Below the pieces are notes generated by a model. The model was given only the letters and a program-made list of their open reading frames with translations. It was not told the origin of the DNA and ran no database searches. From Bradyrhizobium sp. Ai1a-2 (GTDB lineage Bacteria; Pseudomonadota; Alphaproteobacteria; Rhizobiales; Xanthobacteraceae): a DNA stretch of 64,000 bases. This document shows, piece by piece, positions 24,400-32,437 of the stretch. A program made the translations under genes and the position numbers. Positions within the stretch are counted from its first letter, which is position 1; each line of letters starts with the position of its first letter. Where the stretch lies: NCBI RefSeq assembly GCF_000426245.1, contig NZ_AUEZ01000018.1:1-64000 (forward strand), written 5' to 3'.

Positions 24400-24901
24400 C
24401 AAGCAAACCCTGATCACCATGGACGCGGTCTATACCGCGCCCGGCTATCTATTCCGGCGGATGCAGCAGATCGCGGTTTCGATCTTCATCGAGGAGTGCA
24501 GGCCGTTCGACCTGACGCCGGTGCAATATGCGGCGCTGATCGCGATCCACACTCATCCTGGCATCGATGCGACGCGGCTGTCCGCCGTGATCGCGTTCGA
24601 TCGCTCCACGCTCGGCAACGTGATCGAGCGGCTGCAGACCAAGGGTCTGATCGAGCGGAAGCCCGATTCCGAGGACAAGCGCGTCAAGCTGCTCACCATA
24701 ACGAAGCCGGGCGCTTCGCTGCTGCGCGAGATCATGCCCGCCGTCGACCGCGCGCAGGCGCGGATGCTGCAGCCGCTCAAGCCTGCCGACCGCAAGACGC
24801 TGATGGCGCTGCTCGCGCAGCTTGTCGATCTCAACAACGAGGCCTCGCGCGTGCCGCTGCGTGCCGAGGACGCCCTTGAACATCTCGGGAAAGCGGGCTG
24901 A
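24386..24901 (+). CDS. MarR-family transcriptional regulator
   Basis: Winged-helix regulator of 171 residues. FDLTPVQYAALIAI, LSAVIAFDRSTLGNVIERLQTKGLIER and PDSEDKRVKLLTIT show the recognition helix and wing of MarR proteins. ATG 24386 (inside the isomerase gene) or ATG 24419 could be the start; neither has a strong Shine-Dalgarno. It sits between isomerase and hydroxylase genes with overlaps on both sides, so it is autoregulated with the pathway and probably senses 3-hydroxybenzoate, gentisate or an aryl-CoA. Confidence 0.93.
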   Translation: MPNNNKQTLITMDAVYTAPGYLFRRMQQIAVSIFIEECRPFDLTPVQYAALIAIHTHPGIDATRLSAVIAFDRSTLGNVIERLQTKGLIERKPDSEDKRVKLLTITKPGASLLREIMPAVDRAQARMLQPLKPADRKTLMALLAQLVDLNNEASRVPLRAEDALEHLGKAG

Positions 24902-26088
24902 TGGCAAAGCACAACTTGCCAGTCCTGATCGCAGGCGGCGGCATCGGCGGCCTTGCCACAGCGCTCGGGCTTGCGCAGAAGGGTATCCGTTCGATTCTAT
25001 TGGAGAAGGCCGCCACGCTCGGCGAGATCGGCGCCGGCATCCAGCTCGGCCCGAACGCATTCCACGCCTTCGATTATCTCGGTGTCGGCGAGGCGGCGCG
25101 GCGCATGGCCGTCTATATCGACCAGCTCCGCCTGATGGATGCGCTTACCGCCGAAGAGATCACCCACGTCGACCTGCGCGAGCCGTTCCGTGTCAGGTTC
25201 GGCAATCCCTACGCCGTGGTGCATCGCGGCGATCTTCATGGCGTATTCCTGCGCGCCTGCCGCGAGCACGAGCTGATCGAGCTGCGCGTCAGCAGCGAGG
25301 TGACCGGCTACGAGCAGGACGGCGCTTCGGTCACCGCGCAGCTCGCCAATGGCGAGCGCGTCACCGGCCGGCTCCTGGTCGGCGCCGATGGCTTATGGTC
25401 GAACATCCGCAAGCAGGTCACAGCGGACGGGCCGCCGCGCGTGTCCGGCCACACCACCTACCGCTCGGTGATCCCGACCGAGCAGATGCCGGAGGATCTG
25501 CGCTGGAACGCGGCGACGCTGTGGGCTGGGCCGAAATGCCACATCGTGCATTATCCGCTGTCGGACTGGAAGGTGTTCAACCTCGTCGTCACCTACCACA
25601 ACGACGCGCCGGAGCCGGTCGCGGGAAGGCCGGTTAGCGATGAAGAGGTGATGCAGGGCTTTCGGCATGTCCATGCGCGTGCGCAAAGCATCATTCGTCA
25701 CGGCAAGAATTGGCGGCTCTGGGTGTTGTGCGACCGCGATCCGAACGAGCGCTGGGTCGACGGCCGCGTCGTGCTGCTTGGCGATGCCGCGCATCCGATG
25801 CTGCAATATTTCGCGCAAGGCGCCTGCCAGGCGATGGAGGATGCGGTGTGCTTGTCGCACATGCTGTCGCATCATGACGACCACGCAGTGGCGCTCGAGC
25901 ATTACCGCGCACAACGCTTCCCGCGCACAGCGCGGGTGCAGCTTTTGTCGCGCGCGATCGGCGAGCACATCTATCACCCCGCCGGCGACCACGCCCGCTT
26001 CCGCAACGCCATCATGGGTGCGAAGACCTCGGAGGATTACTACCAGGATCTCGCCTGGCTCTACGGCGGCACGGGATTGGGAACATGA
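24901..26088 (+). CDS. 3-hydroxybenzoate 6-hydroxylase (FAD monooxygenase)
   Basis: NAD(P)H-dependent flavoprotein of 395 residues that would para-hydroxylate 3-hydroxybenzoate to gentisate. It has AGGGIGGLATALGLA (FAD), GAGIQLGPNAFHAFD typical of 3-hydroxybenzoate 6-hydroxylases, VGADGLWSN (DG motif) and VVLLGDAAHPMLQYFAQGACQAMED (GD motif). His184 in SGHTTYRS matches the catalytic His region of the rhodococcal enzyme. Salicylate 1-hydroxylase is less likely because of the gentisate dioxygenase next door. The start overlaps the MarR stop (TGATG). Confidence 0.88.
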   Translation: MAKHNLPVLIAGGGIGGLATALGLAQKGIRSILLEKAATLGEIGAGIQLGPNAFHAFDYLGVGEAARRMAVYIDQLRLMDALTAEEITHVDLREPFRVRFGNPYAVVHRGDLHGVFLRACREHELIELRVSSEVTGYEQDGASVTAQLANGERVTGRLLVGADGLWSNIRKQVTADGPPRVSGHTTYRSVIPTEQMPEDLRWNAATLWAGPKCHIVHYPLSDWKVFNLVVTYHNDAPEPVAGRPVSDEEVMQGFRHVHARAQSIIRHGKNWRLWVLCDRDPNERWVDGRVVLLGDAAHPMLQYFAQGACQAMEDAVCLSHMLSHHDDHAVALEHYRAQRFPRTARVQLLSRAIGEHIYHPAGDHARFRNAIMGAKTSEDYYQDLAWLYGGTGLGT

Positions 26089-26155
26089 TCCTCTCGCCTT
26101 GCTCGCCGTCGCCGTCCCGGACGCCAAATGGTCCCTCACTTCCTGGACAGCTGGA

Positions 26156-27106
26156 TCAGCCTCTGCTCGCGAAACGGCCGAGCGCCTGATCCACAGCGAG
26201 ATCGAGCCACTTGAGATCGTCGCCGTCGAAAAACCAGCTGGCTCTTGCCAGCGCATAATCGCGCGGGTCTCGTGCGAACTCGATGCCGCGCGGCAATCGG
26301 GTAGGCAATTCCAACGACACAGTGCGCGGATAGTCACGCACGCGCCATTCGGGTCGATGGGTCGGAAAGAATGCCAGGCACCCTACGCCGAACGCGTCAG
26401 CCAGATGCACCATCCCGGTGTCAGTCGAGATCATCCATCGTGCGTGACGGACCACGCTGCATAGATCATCGAGGCTAGCGCACGGCTCCAGATGGATGAC
26501 GCTGCTGCTGAGCGCATCGGGGACGGCACCTTGCGTCACGACGGGCCCAAACGTTAGCATTCGTCGGAGGATATGCGCGTGGATCTCGTCCGGCATGTCG
26601 CGCAGTCGCATTGATGCCTTCGGGCAGACCAAAGTATAGCCGCTTGGCAACGCAGGCCGCTTGGTTTTGACTCGCGATGCGAGCCAGCTATTCCGCCGCC
26701 AACCTGCCGGCACCCGTTCGGGCGCCACCCCCAGGCGCTGCAGGAAGAAATCGATCATAGCCTTGCGCTGGAACTCCGGATCGAAGGCAAAGTCGCGGAT
26801 GTCGATCACGCGCGCGGAGGGATCACCCAGATCAAACGGTCGATCAGGCGTGGCAAACTCCCAGGGAAGCATCCTGATGTCGGCGAAGTCGGCAGCGGCA
26901 TGGACGGATTCGACCATGCCTGGGAGGCCGGGAAGCCGGAACAACAATGGTCGCGGTGGCACGGCGCCAACTCGGATCGCCAAATGGAGCGCCTGCAGGC
27001 CGACGATCGCATCGCCCATCGCGCGTCCGAATCCGTTCAGGATCGCGACATTGGCCGGCGCAGTCATTCTAGCGGGAATCTGCAGGATGGCCTTCGTCGC
27101 CGACAT
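26156..27106 (-). CDS. Glycosyltransferase family 9-like protein
   Basis: Protein of 316 residues. The C-terminal box MISTDTGMVHLADAFGVGCLAFF, then HRPEWRVRDYP, matches the sugar-nucleotide site of ADP-heptose:LPS heptosyltransferases (GT9). The N-terminal half is diverged: LNGFGRAMGDAIVGLQALHLAI replaces the usual RxxxLGD opening. It may act in surface polysaccharide or adhesin glycosylation. AGGCGGAC precedes ATG 27106. It has no link to its aromatic-degradation neighbours and looks like an insertion between the two halves of that region. Confidence 0.7.
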   Translation of the reverse strand: MSATKAILQIPARMTAPANVAILNGFGRAMGDAIVGLQALHLAIRVGAVPPRPLLFRLPGLPGMVESVHAAADFADIRMLPWEFATPDRPFDLGDPSARVIDIRDFAFDPEFQRKAMIDFFLQRLGVAPERVPAGWRRNSWLASRVKTKRPALPSGYTLVCPKASMRLRDMPDEIHAHILRRMLTFGPVVTQGAVPDALSSSVIHLEPCASLDDLCSVVRHARWMISTDTGMVHLADAFGVGCLAFFPTHRPEWRVRDYPRTVSLELPTRLPRGIEFARDPRDYALARASWFFDGDDLKWLDLAVDQALGRFASRG

Positions 27107-27337
27107 TGTCCGCCTGTCTGGACCGCGCTCATTGCGAATCTCGCAACGGCAGTCACCGTTCGGACCGTGGCTCAGAGCTGTTACGCGACTGCGTCGCGAT
27201 CAGCGAATTCGATTACGGTTGTAACCAAGGCAAATGCGATCACCACGTGTTCTCACCATCAAGACTTAGTTCTCGAGCAGTATCACGGATCGACGATCGT
27301 GCCCCAGGGGATAGGTGCTCAGTCGCGCAAGCGGATG

Positions 27338-28948
27338 TCACATCCTCATCACGGCCTGCCGGTCGATCTTGCCCGTTCCGGTCTTCGGCAGTTCGTCGAT
27401 GAACCTGATCTCGCGCGGATATTTGTAGGGCAGCAGCTTTGCCTTCACGTAGTCCTGCAGCCGCTTCGCCGTCTCCTCCGCATCGAACGCACGGTCGTTC
27501 ATCACCACCACCGCCTTTAGCGTCATGCGCCTATCAGGCAGTTCGGCGGCGAAGACGGCGCATTCGCGGACGTCAGGATGATCGGCGAGGCAGAGCTCGA
27601 CCTCCAGCGGGTAGACCCATTGGCCTGATATCTTGATCAGGTCGTCGGCACGGCCACGGAAGAAGTGGAAGCCGTCGCTGTCGCGGACGAAGCGGTCGCC
27701 GGTGTAGATCCAGCCGCCCTCGCGCACGGTCTCGGCGGTCTTGTCGGGACGGTTCCAGTACAGCGGCGTATTGGAATCGCCGCGCACCCACAGAATGCCT
27801 TCCTCATTGTCGGCGACCTCGCGGCCGTCCTTGTCGCGCAGCAGGATTTCGTAGCCGGGGACGCGCACGCCTGCGGCGCCCAGCTTCTTTTTGTCGGCGC
27901 GGTTGCAGAGATAGATGTGCAGCACCTCGGTCGAGCCGAGGCCTTCGATGATCTCGAGCCCGGTCAGCGACTTCCAGCCGTTGAAGACGTCGGCCGAAAG
28001 CACCTCCGCGGCCGAGATCGCCATGCGCAGCGAAGAGAAATCGGCCTGAGCCGCACCATCGGCCTTGGTCAGCGAGGTGTAGAGCGTCGGCAGGCCGAAG
28101 AACACGGTCGGACGATACTGCTCGATCGCCGCGAAGATCGACGCCGGCTTCGGCTGGCCGGGCAAGAGCAATGTGGCGGCGCCGACCGAGAAGGGGAAGG
28201 TGATGGAATTGCCGAAGCCATAGGCGAAGAAAATCTTCGGCACCGAGAAACAGATATCGCCTGATGTCAGCTTCAGCACATTGCGGGAAAACGCCTGCTC
28301 GCTATAGGCCATGTCGTGGTGCAGATGCACGATGCCCTTGGGCCGGCCGGTGGAGCCGGAGGAGTACATCCAGAACGCCATCTCGTTGCGGTGGGTGTCG
28401 GCCTCAGAGACCTCGGTGGGAAAGCGCGGCAACCATTCATCGGCCAGGAGTGCCTGCGGGACGGCATGTTCGCCAGCCGCACCATTGACCACGATCAGTG
28501 TCTTCAGCGGCGTGTCCTTGCAGGCCTCAGTGTTGAAGCGCGGGCAGAACTCGGCGTCGGCAACCGCGACTGTCGCACTCGCGTCCGAAAGATAGAACTG
28601 AAGAAGGTCCGGTGGCGTCAGCGTGTTGATCAGAAGCGGCACGAAGCCGGCGCTGATAGCGCCGAAGAACGCGGCCGGATAGGCCGGGGTATCGTCGAGG
28701 AACAGCAGGATGCGGTCGCCGCGTTTCAGGCCCAGCGAAGCGAAGCCGTGGCTCCACCGCGCGGCCTCGGCACAGAGCTCGCGGTAGGTCCGCGTTCCCG
28801 CCGGACCGGTCAGCGCCGTCAGGTCGCCACGGCCCTGCGCCAGATTGTCGAACAGGATGCGGCTCGCGTTGTAGCGCTCGGGGAGCGCAAAGCCGATCTC
28901 GCGCGCACCCGGACTGTCCGATGGTACCTGGTCGGCGATCTCGTTCAT
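27338..28948 (-). CDS. Benzoate-CoA ligase family aryl-CoA ligase
   Basis: Adenylate-forming enzyme of 536 residues that activates an aromatic acid to its CoA thioester. Core motifs: YSSGSTGRPKG (195-205), EGLGSTEVLHIYL, YTGDRFVRDSDGFHFFRGRADDLIKISGQWVYPLEVE and the C-terminal PKTGTGKIDRQ with catalytic Lys527. The YNASR-ILFDNL and RADDLIKISGQWV stretches fit the benzoate/hydroxybenzoate-CoA ligase group. Substrate could be salicylate, 3- or 4-hydroxybenzoate or anthranilate. It overlaps the aryl-CoA hydroxylase gene as ATGA, so that enzyme probably takes its product. Confidence 0.88.
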   Translation of the reverse strand: MNEIADQVPSDSPGAREIGFALPERYNASRILFDNLAQGRGDLTALTGPAGTRTYRELCAEAARWSHGFASLGLKRGDRILLFLDDTPAYPAAFFGAISAGFVPLLINTLTPPDLLQFYLSDASATVAVADAEFCPRFNTEACKDTPLKTLIVVNGAAGEHAVPQALLADEWLPRFPTEVSEADTHRNEMAFWMYSSGSTGRPKGIVHLHHDMAYSEQAFSRNVLKLTSGDICFSVPKIFFAYGFGNSITFPFSVGAATLLLPGQPKPASIFAAIEQYRPTVFFGLPTLYTSLTKADGAAQADFSSLRMAISAAEVLSADVFNGWKSLTGLEIIEGLGSTEVLHIYLCNRADKKKLGAAGVRVPGYEILLRDKDGREVADNEEGILWVRGDSNTPLYWNRPDKTAETVREGGWIYTGDRFVRDSDGFHFFRGRADDLIKISGQWVYPLEVELCLADHPDVRECAVFAAELPDRRMTLKAVVVMNDRAFDAEETAKRLQDYVKAKLLPYKYPREIRFIDELPKTGTGKIDRQAVMRM

Positions 28949-30087
28949 GACTTGCCCCTCGACGCCTCGTAGCTTGCCATGAAGTTCGGCGACATCGCGC
29001 GCAGCCGCGCGTCGTCAATCCGTCCCGAACGGGTGATGTAGCTGAAGGCAAAATCCATCGGGTCGAGCTTCATATGCTCGGGGAATTTCTCGTACCAGTC
29101 GGCGCTGGTGCGCGCGGCGGTCACCAGCTTCTTCACGATCGGCTTGCGTTCGGCCTCGTAGCGGCACAGCGCCGTGGAGACGTGCGCTTCGGCTTCGAGT
29201 GCTTTCGTCAGCGCGATCGCATCCTCGATCGCAAGGCGGGTGCCGGAGCCGATCGAGAAATGCGCCGAGTGCAGGGCGTCGCCGATCAGCACCATGTTCT
29301 TGAACGACCAGTGCTCGTTCCAGATCCACGGGAAATTGCGCCACAGCGATTTGTTCGAAATCAGCGGCTGGCCGCCGAGCGTCTCCGCAAACACTTCCTC
29401 ACAAACGGCCTTGGAGTGCTCGGCGTCCCTGTTGGCAAAGCCGTAGGCGTGCCAGGTGGCGCGGTCGCACTCGACCAGGAACGTGCTCATGGTCGGCGAA
29501 TAGCGATAGTGGTGGGCGTTGAAGGCCCCGCGTTCGGTCTTGACGAAGGTCTGCGACAGCGTCTCGAACCGCTTCGCCGTGCCGTACCAGACGAACTTGT
29601 TCGACGAATAGGACAGCGAGGTTCCGAAATCGCCCTCAAAGCTCCGGCGCACCAGCGAGTTCAGCCCGTCCGCGGCGACGATCAGGTCATAACCTTGTTG
29701 GAGCCCTTGGAGGGCGTCGACCGACTGGATCGCGCTGTCGAACTGCGCGGTGACGCCGACCGAGCGGACGCGCTCCTGCAGCAGCGAGAGCAGCGCAAGC
29801 CGGCCGATCGAGGAGAAGCCGACGCCGTCGATCTCGACGCTCTCCCCGCGCAGGTTGAGAGTGATGTTCTTCCAGCTTTCCATGTTCGGCGCGATGGCGT
29901 CGACCGTATCGGGGTCGTCGGTGCGCAGGAATTCCAGCGCCTGGTCCGAGAACACGACGCCGAAGCCCCAGGTGGCACCGGCCGGGTTCTGCTCGAACAA
30001 GTCGACGATCGCGTCCGGATGTCGCCGCTTCCAGAGATAGGCGAAATAGAGGCCGCCGGGACCTCCGCCGATCACGGCGATGCGCAC
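28945..30087 (-). CDS. FAD-dependent aryl-CoA hydroxylase (salicylyl-CoA 5-hydroxylase-like)
   Basis: Flavoprotein monooxygenase of 380 residues. IAVIGGGPGGLYFAYLWKRR, WGFGVVFSDQALEFLRTDDP and FSSIGRLALLSLLQERV match the monooxygenase part of salicylyl-CoA 5-hydroxylase (SdgC) and 2-aminobenzoyl-CoA monooxygenase/reductase; VAADGLNSLVR and MVLIGDALHSAHFSIGSGTRLAIEDA are the DG and GD motifs. The old-yellow-enzyme half of the fused relatives is absent. GTG 30087 has GGGAGG 6 bases upstream. With the ligase it could form gentisyl-CoA; a 4-hydroxybenzoyl-CoA 1-hydroxylase with NIH shift is an alternative. Confidence 0.82.
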   Translation of the reverse strand: MRIAVIGGGPGGLYFAYLWKRRHPDAIVDLFEQNPAGATWGFGVVFSDQALEFLRTDDPDTVDAIAPNMESWKNITLNLRGESVEIDGVGFSSIGRLALLSLLQERVRSVGVTAQFDSAIQSVDALQGLQQGYDLIVAADGLNSLVRRSFEGDFGTSLSYSSNKFVWYGTAKRFETLSQTFVKTERGAFNAHHYRYSPTMSTFLVECDRATWHAYGFANRDAEHSKAVCEEVFAETLGGQPLISNKSLWRNFPWIWNEHWSFKNMVLIGDALHSAHFSIGSGTRLAIEDAIALTKALEAEAHVSTALCRYEAERKPIVKKLVTAARTSADWYEKFPEHMKLDPMDFAFSYITRSGRIDDARLRAMSPNFMASYEASRGKS

Positions 30088-30101
30088 GATATTCCTCCCG
30101 A

Positions 30102-30119
30102 TTGACAGTGTACTTATGA
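30102..30119. promoter_or_regulatory. Motif shared with the gentisate promoter
   Basis: TTGACAGTGTACTTATGA lies just upstream of the aryl-CoA hydroxylase Shine-Dalgarno. It shares GATTGACAGYRTACT with 23694-23707, although its right half-site is poor. It is a candidate site for the MarR regulator at 24386. Confidence 0.45.
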
Positions 30120-30203
30120 TTTTGCGCGCAGACTATCCGCGCAACGTGCGCTGCGCCACTGGAAACTTTGCCTTGCGGCGAGTAGCCGGCCGGTCGCGGC
30201 GGC

Positions 30204-30992
30204 TCACCGCGCCGCGAACTGTCCCAGCACTTCCTTGCAGGCTGGCGACAGCGACGCGGCGTTGGTGGCGAGGCACTGCGCGATCCGGCCGCCTCCCGGC
30301 GCAACGCCGCCGCACAGCGAGCGTACGTCGGCGCCGCAGGCCGACCGCACGACGAGCAGTTCTTCGCGCGGCCGCAAGGGCCGCAGCACGATCCCTGCCG
30401 CAGGCGCCGCCGCCGGTGCGGCAGCCGCAGCAGTGGAGCCGCCGCCTGCCGCGGGCGCCGCGCCGCCGCTCGCGGCCGCAACCGCTTCACCGCAAGGAGG
30501 CGAGAGCCTCGCCTTGTTCTTCACGAGGCATTGCAGCGCGGGGGCGCCGCCGGTCGGCACGCCAGGACAGAACTTCTGATAGTCGGAGCGGCAGGCGCTG
30601 CGCATCGCAGTAACCTGCACCTCGCTCGGCTTGGCCTGCGTGCCCGCCGCTTTCGGTTTCGCTGCGGTGGCTGCCGCCGGCGTCTCGGTCTTGGCCGGAG
30701 CTGCGTCGGGCTTGGGTGCCGTCTCCGCCTTTGGCGCGGCTGGTGCTTCCGCCGCGCGCACCGCGCTGGCGCAGCCCGCTGATAGACTCGACATGTTCTT
30801 CTGCAGGCATTGCAGCGAAGCTTCGCCGCCGGGCGGAATGCTGGAGCAATGCGCCATGTAATCGCTGCGGCATTGCGACTTGATCGCTTCACGCTGCGCC
30901 TCGCTCGGCGCCTGTGCGAGCGCAGCGGTTGCAAACAGCACGACGGAAAATGGCAGGGCGCGCCCGCATGCGCGCTTCAACGTCTCGATCAT
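30204..30992 (-). CDS. Secreted protein with three cysteine-rich repeats
   Basis: Protein of 262 residues with a signal peptide (ALPFSVVLFATAALAQA). It contains three copies of a four-cysteine unit: C-x3-DY-x3-C...G..LQCL..N...LS..C, at about 41-73, 132-165 and 218-252 (the last as C-x3-VRSLC). This is the cysteine-rich repeat found in the eukaryotic Golgi protein GLG1 and many rhizobial proteins (PF00839). Alanine/proline/lysine-rich linkers (about 80-125 and 170-205) separate the units. Function unknown; periplasmic with probable disulfides. Upstream 30993-31228 is non-coding. Confidence 0.82.
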   Translation of the reverse strand: MIETLKRACGRALPFSVVLFATAALAQAPSEAQREAIKSQCRSDYMAHCSSIPPGGEASLQCLQKNMSSLSAGCASAVRAAEAPAAPKAETAPKPDAAPAKTETPAAATAAKPKAAGTQAKPSEVQVTAMRSACRSDYQKFCPGVPTGGAPALQCLVKNKARLSPPCGEAVAAASGGAAPAAGGGSTAAAAAPAAAPAAGIVLRPLRPREELLVVRSACGADVRSLCGGVAPGGGRIAQCLATNAASLSPACKEVLGQFAAR

Positions 30993-31228
30993 GTAAGCAA
31001 ACCCTTTGTTGCCGACGGAAGCCGCCGCTTCAACCGAAGTTCATTCCCCGCGAAGTTCGTTCTTGAAGAAGGTCGTTCTTGAAAGAGTTTGGTTCAGCAA
31101 TCTTGGTGCGCGGTATCATTTTCTGTTTCGGGTTCCACTGCAAGCCAATTGTTGCTATGGGTGGATCGCGACAGTCGTCATCCGGATGAACGCCTCTTTG
31201 CGAGGCAAGTTTGAACTGGTGCACGGAA

Positions 31229-32428
31229 ATGAAGCTAGCGCGCCCATCTGCCTGTTGCGGATTGAACGATGGCGTGCGGTCGGCCACCGCGCCGCTGTTG
31301 CGCATCAGCTTCCTGCTGTCCGCCTTCGTCGGCTTAAGTGGCTGCGAGCAAAATACTTTCGTGCCACCACCGCCGCCAAAGGTGGAAGTCGCGATACCGG
31401 TGCAGCGCAGCATCACGCGTTTCCTGGAAACGACCGGCACCGTCGCGCCTGTCAAGAGTGTTGATCTGGTGGCGCGCGTGCAGGGATTTCTGCAGTCGAT
31501 CAATTATCAGGACGGCACCTTCGTCAAGCAGGGCACCACGCTGTTCACCATCGAGCCCGAAACCTACAGGTTGAAACTCGAGCAGGCGAAGGCGGCGGAG
31601 GTCGGCGCGCAGGCAACGCTGAAGCAGGCCGAGGCCGATTTCAAGCGCCAGGTCGACCTGGTGCAGCGACAGGCTGTCTCGCAGGCGACACTCGATACGT
31701 CGACGGCGACGCGTGACAACGCGCAGGCCAGTCTGCAGCAGGCGCAAGCCAACACCCAGATCGCAGAGGTCAATTACGGCTACACCACCGTGGCGGCGCC
31801 GTTCGATGGCATCGTCAGCGCGCACCTGGTCTCGGTCGGCGAACTCGTCGGCGTGACGTCGCCGACGCAGCTTGCCACCATCGTGCAGCTCGATCCGATC
31901 TGGGTCAATTTCAACGTCAACGAACAGGACGTGCTGCGCATCCGCGAAGACGCGAGGCGGCGTGGCCTCTCCGTGGCCGAGCTGCGCCAGTTGCCGGTCG
32001 ACGTCGGCCTGCAGACCGAGACCGGCTATCCGCACAAGGGCAAGCTCGACTACATCTCGCCAATCCTCACCCAGTCGACCGGCACGCTGCCGGTGCGCGC
32101 CATCTTCGACAATCCCGACCGCACGCTGCTGCCGGGCTTCTTTGTCCGCGTCCGCGTGCCCTATGACCAGCAGCAGGACGCGCTGCTCGTGCCTGATACC
32201 GCGCTCGGCAGCGATCAGGCGGGTCGCTATGTGCTGGTCGTCAACGCCGACAACGTGATCGAGCAGCGCAAGGTGCAGGCGGGACAGATCGAAGGCGAAT
32301 TGCGCGTCGTCGACAGCGGGCTGAAGCCGGACGACCGCGTCGTCATCGCCGGATTGTTGCGCGGAATCCCCGGCCAGAAGGTCGATCCGCAATTGCAGAA
32401 GATCGAAGCCTCCGCATCGGCGAAGTGA
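31229..32428 (+). CDS. RND efflux periplasmic adaptor, lipoprotein
   Basis: Membrane-fusion protein of 399 residues. A lipobox FVGLSGC places the lipidated Cys at 39. The barrel-sandwich half-motifs follow: VARVQGFLQSINYQDGTFVKQG and VAAPFDGIVSAHLVSVGELV, flanking a coiled coil (about 110-180) rich in Gln and Ala. It links the inner-membrane pump to an outer-membrane channel that is not encoded nearby. ATG 31229 is preceded by CGGAA; a TTG at 31211 is less likely. It lies 9 bases before the pump gene. Confidence 0.93.
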   Translation: MKLARPSACCGLNDGVRSATAPLLRISFLLSAFVGLSGCEQNTFVPPPPPKVEVAIPVQRSITRFLETTGTVAPVKSVDLVARVQGFLQSINYQDGTFVKQGTTLFTIEPETYRLKLEQAKAAEVGAQATLKQAEADFKRQVDLVQRQAVSQATLDTSTATRDNAQASLQQAQANTQIAEVNYGYTTVAAPFDGIVSAHLVSVGELVGVTSPTQLATIVQLDPIWVNFNVNEQDVLRIREDARRRGLSVAELRQLPVDVGLQTETGYPHKGKLDYISPILTQSTGTLPVRAIFDNPDRTLLPGFFVRVRVPYDQQQDALLVPDTALGSDQAGRYVLVVNADNVIEQRKVQAGQIEGELRVVDSGLKPDDRVVIAGLLRGIPGQKVDPQLQKIEASASAK

Positions 32429-32437
32429 GGGGCGGTC

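Noticed and set aside
22618..30087. Genomic island around the gentisate genes
   Set aside because: No integrase, tRNA target, direct repeats or IS remnants flank the region, and base composition looks normal apart from the GT9-like gene.
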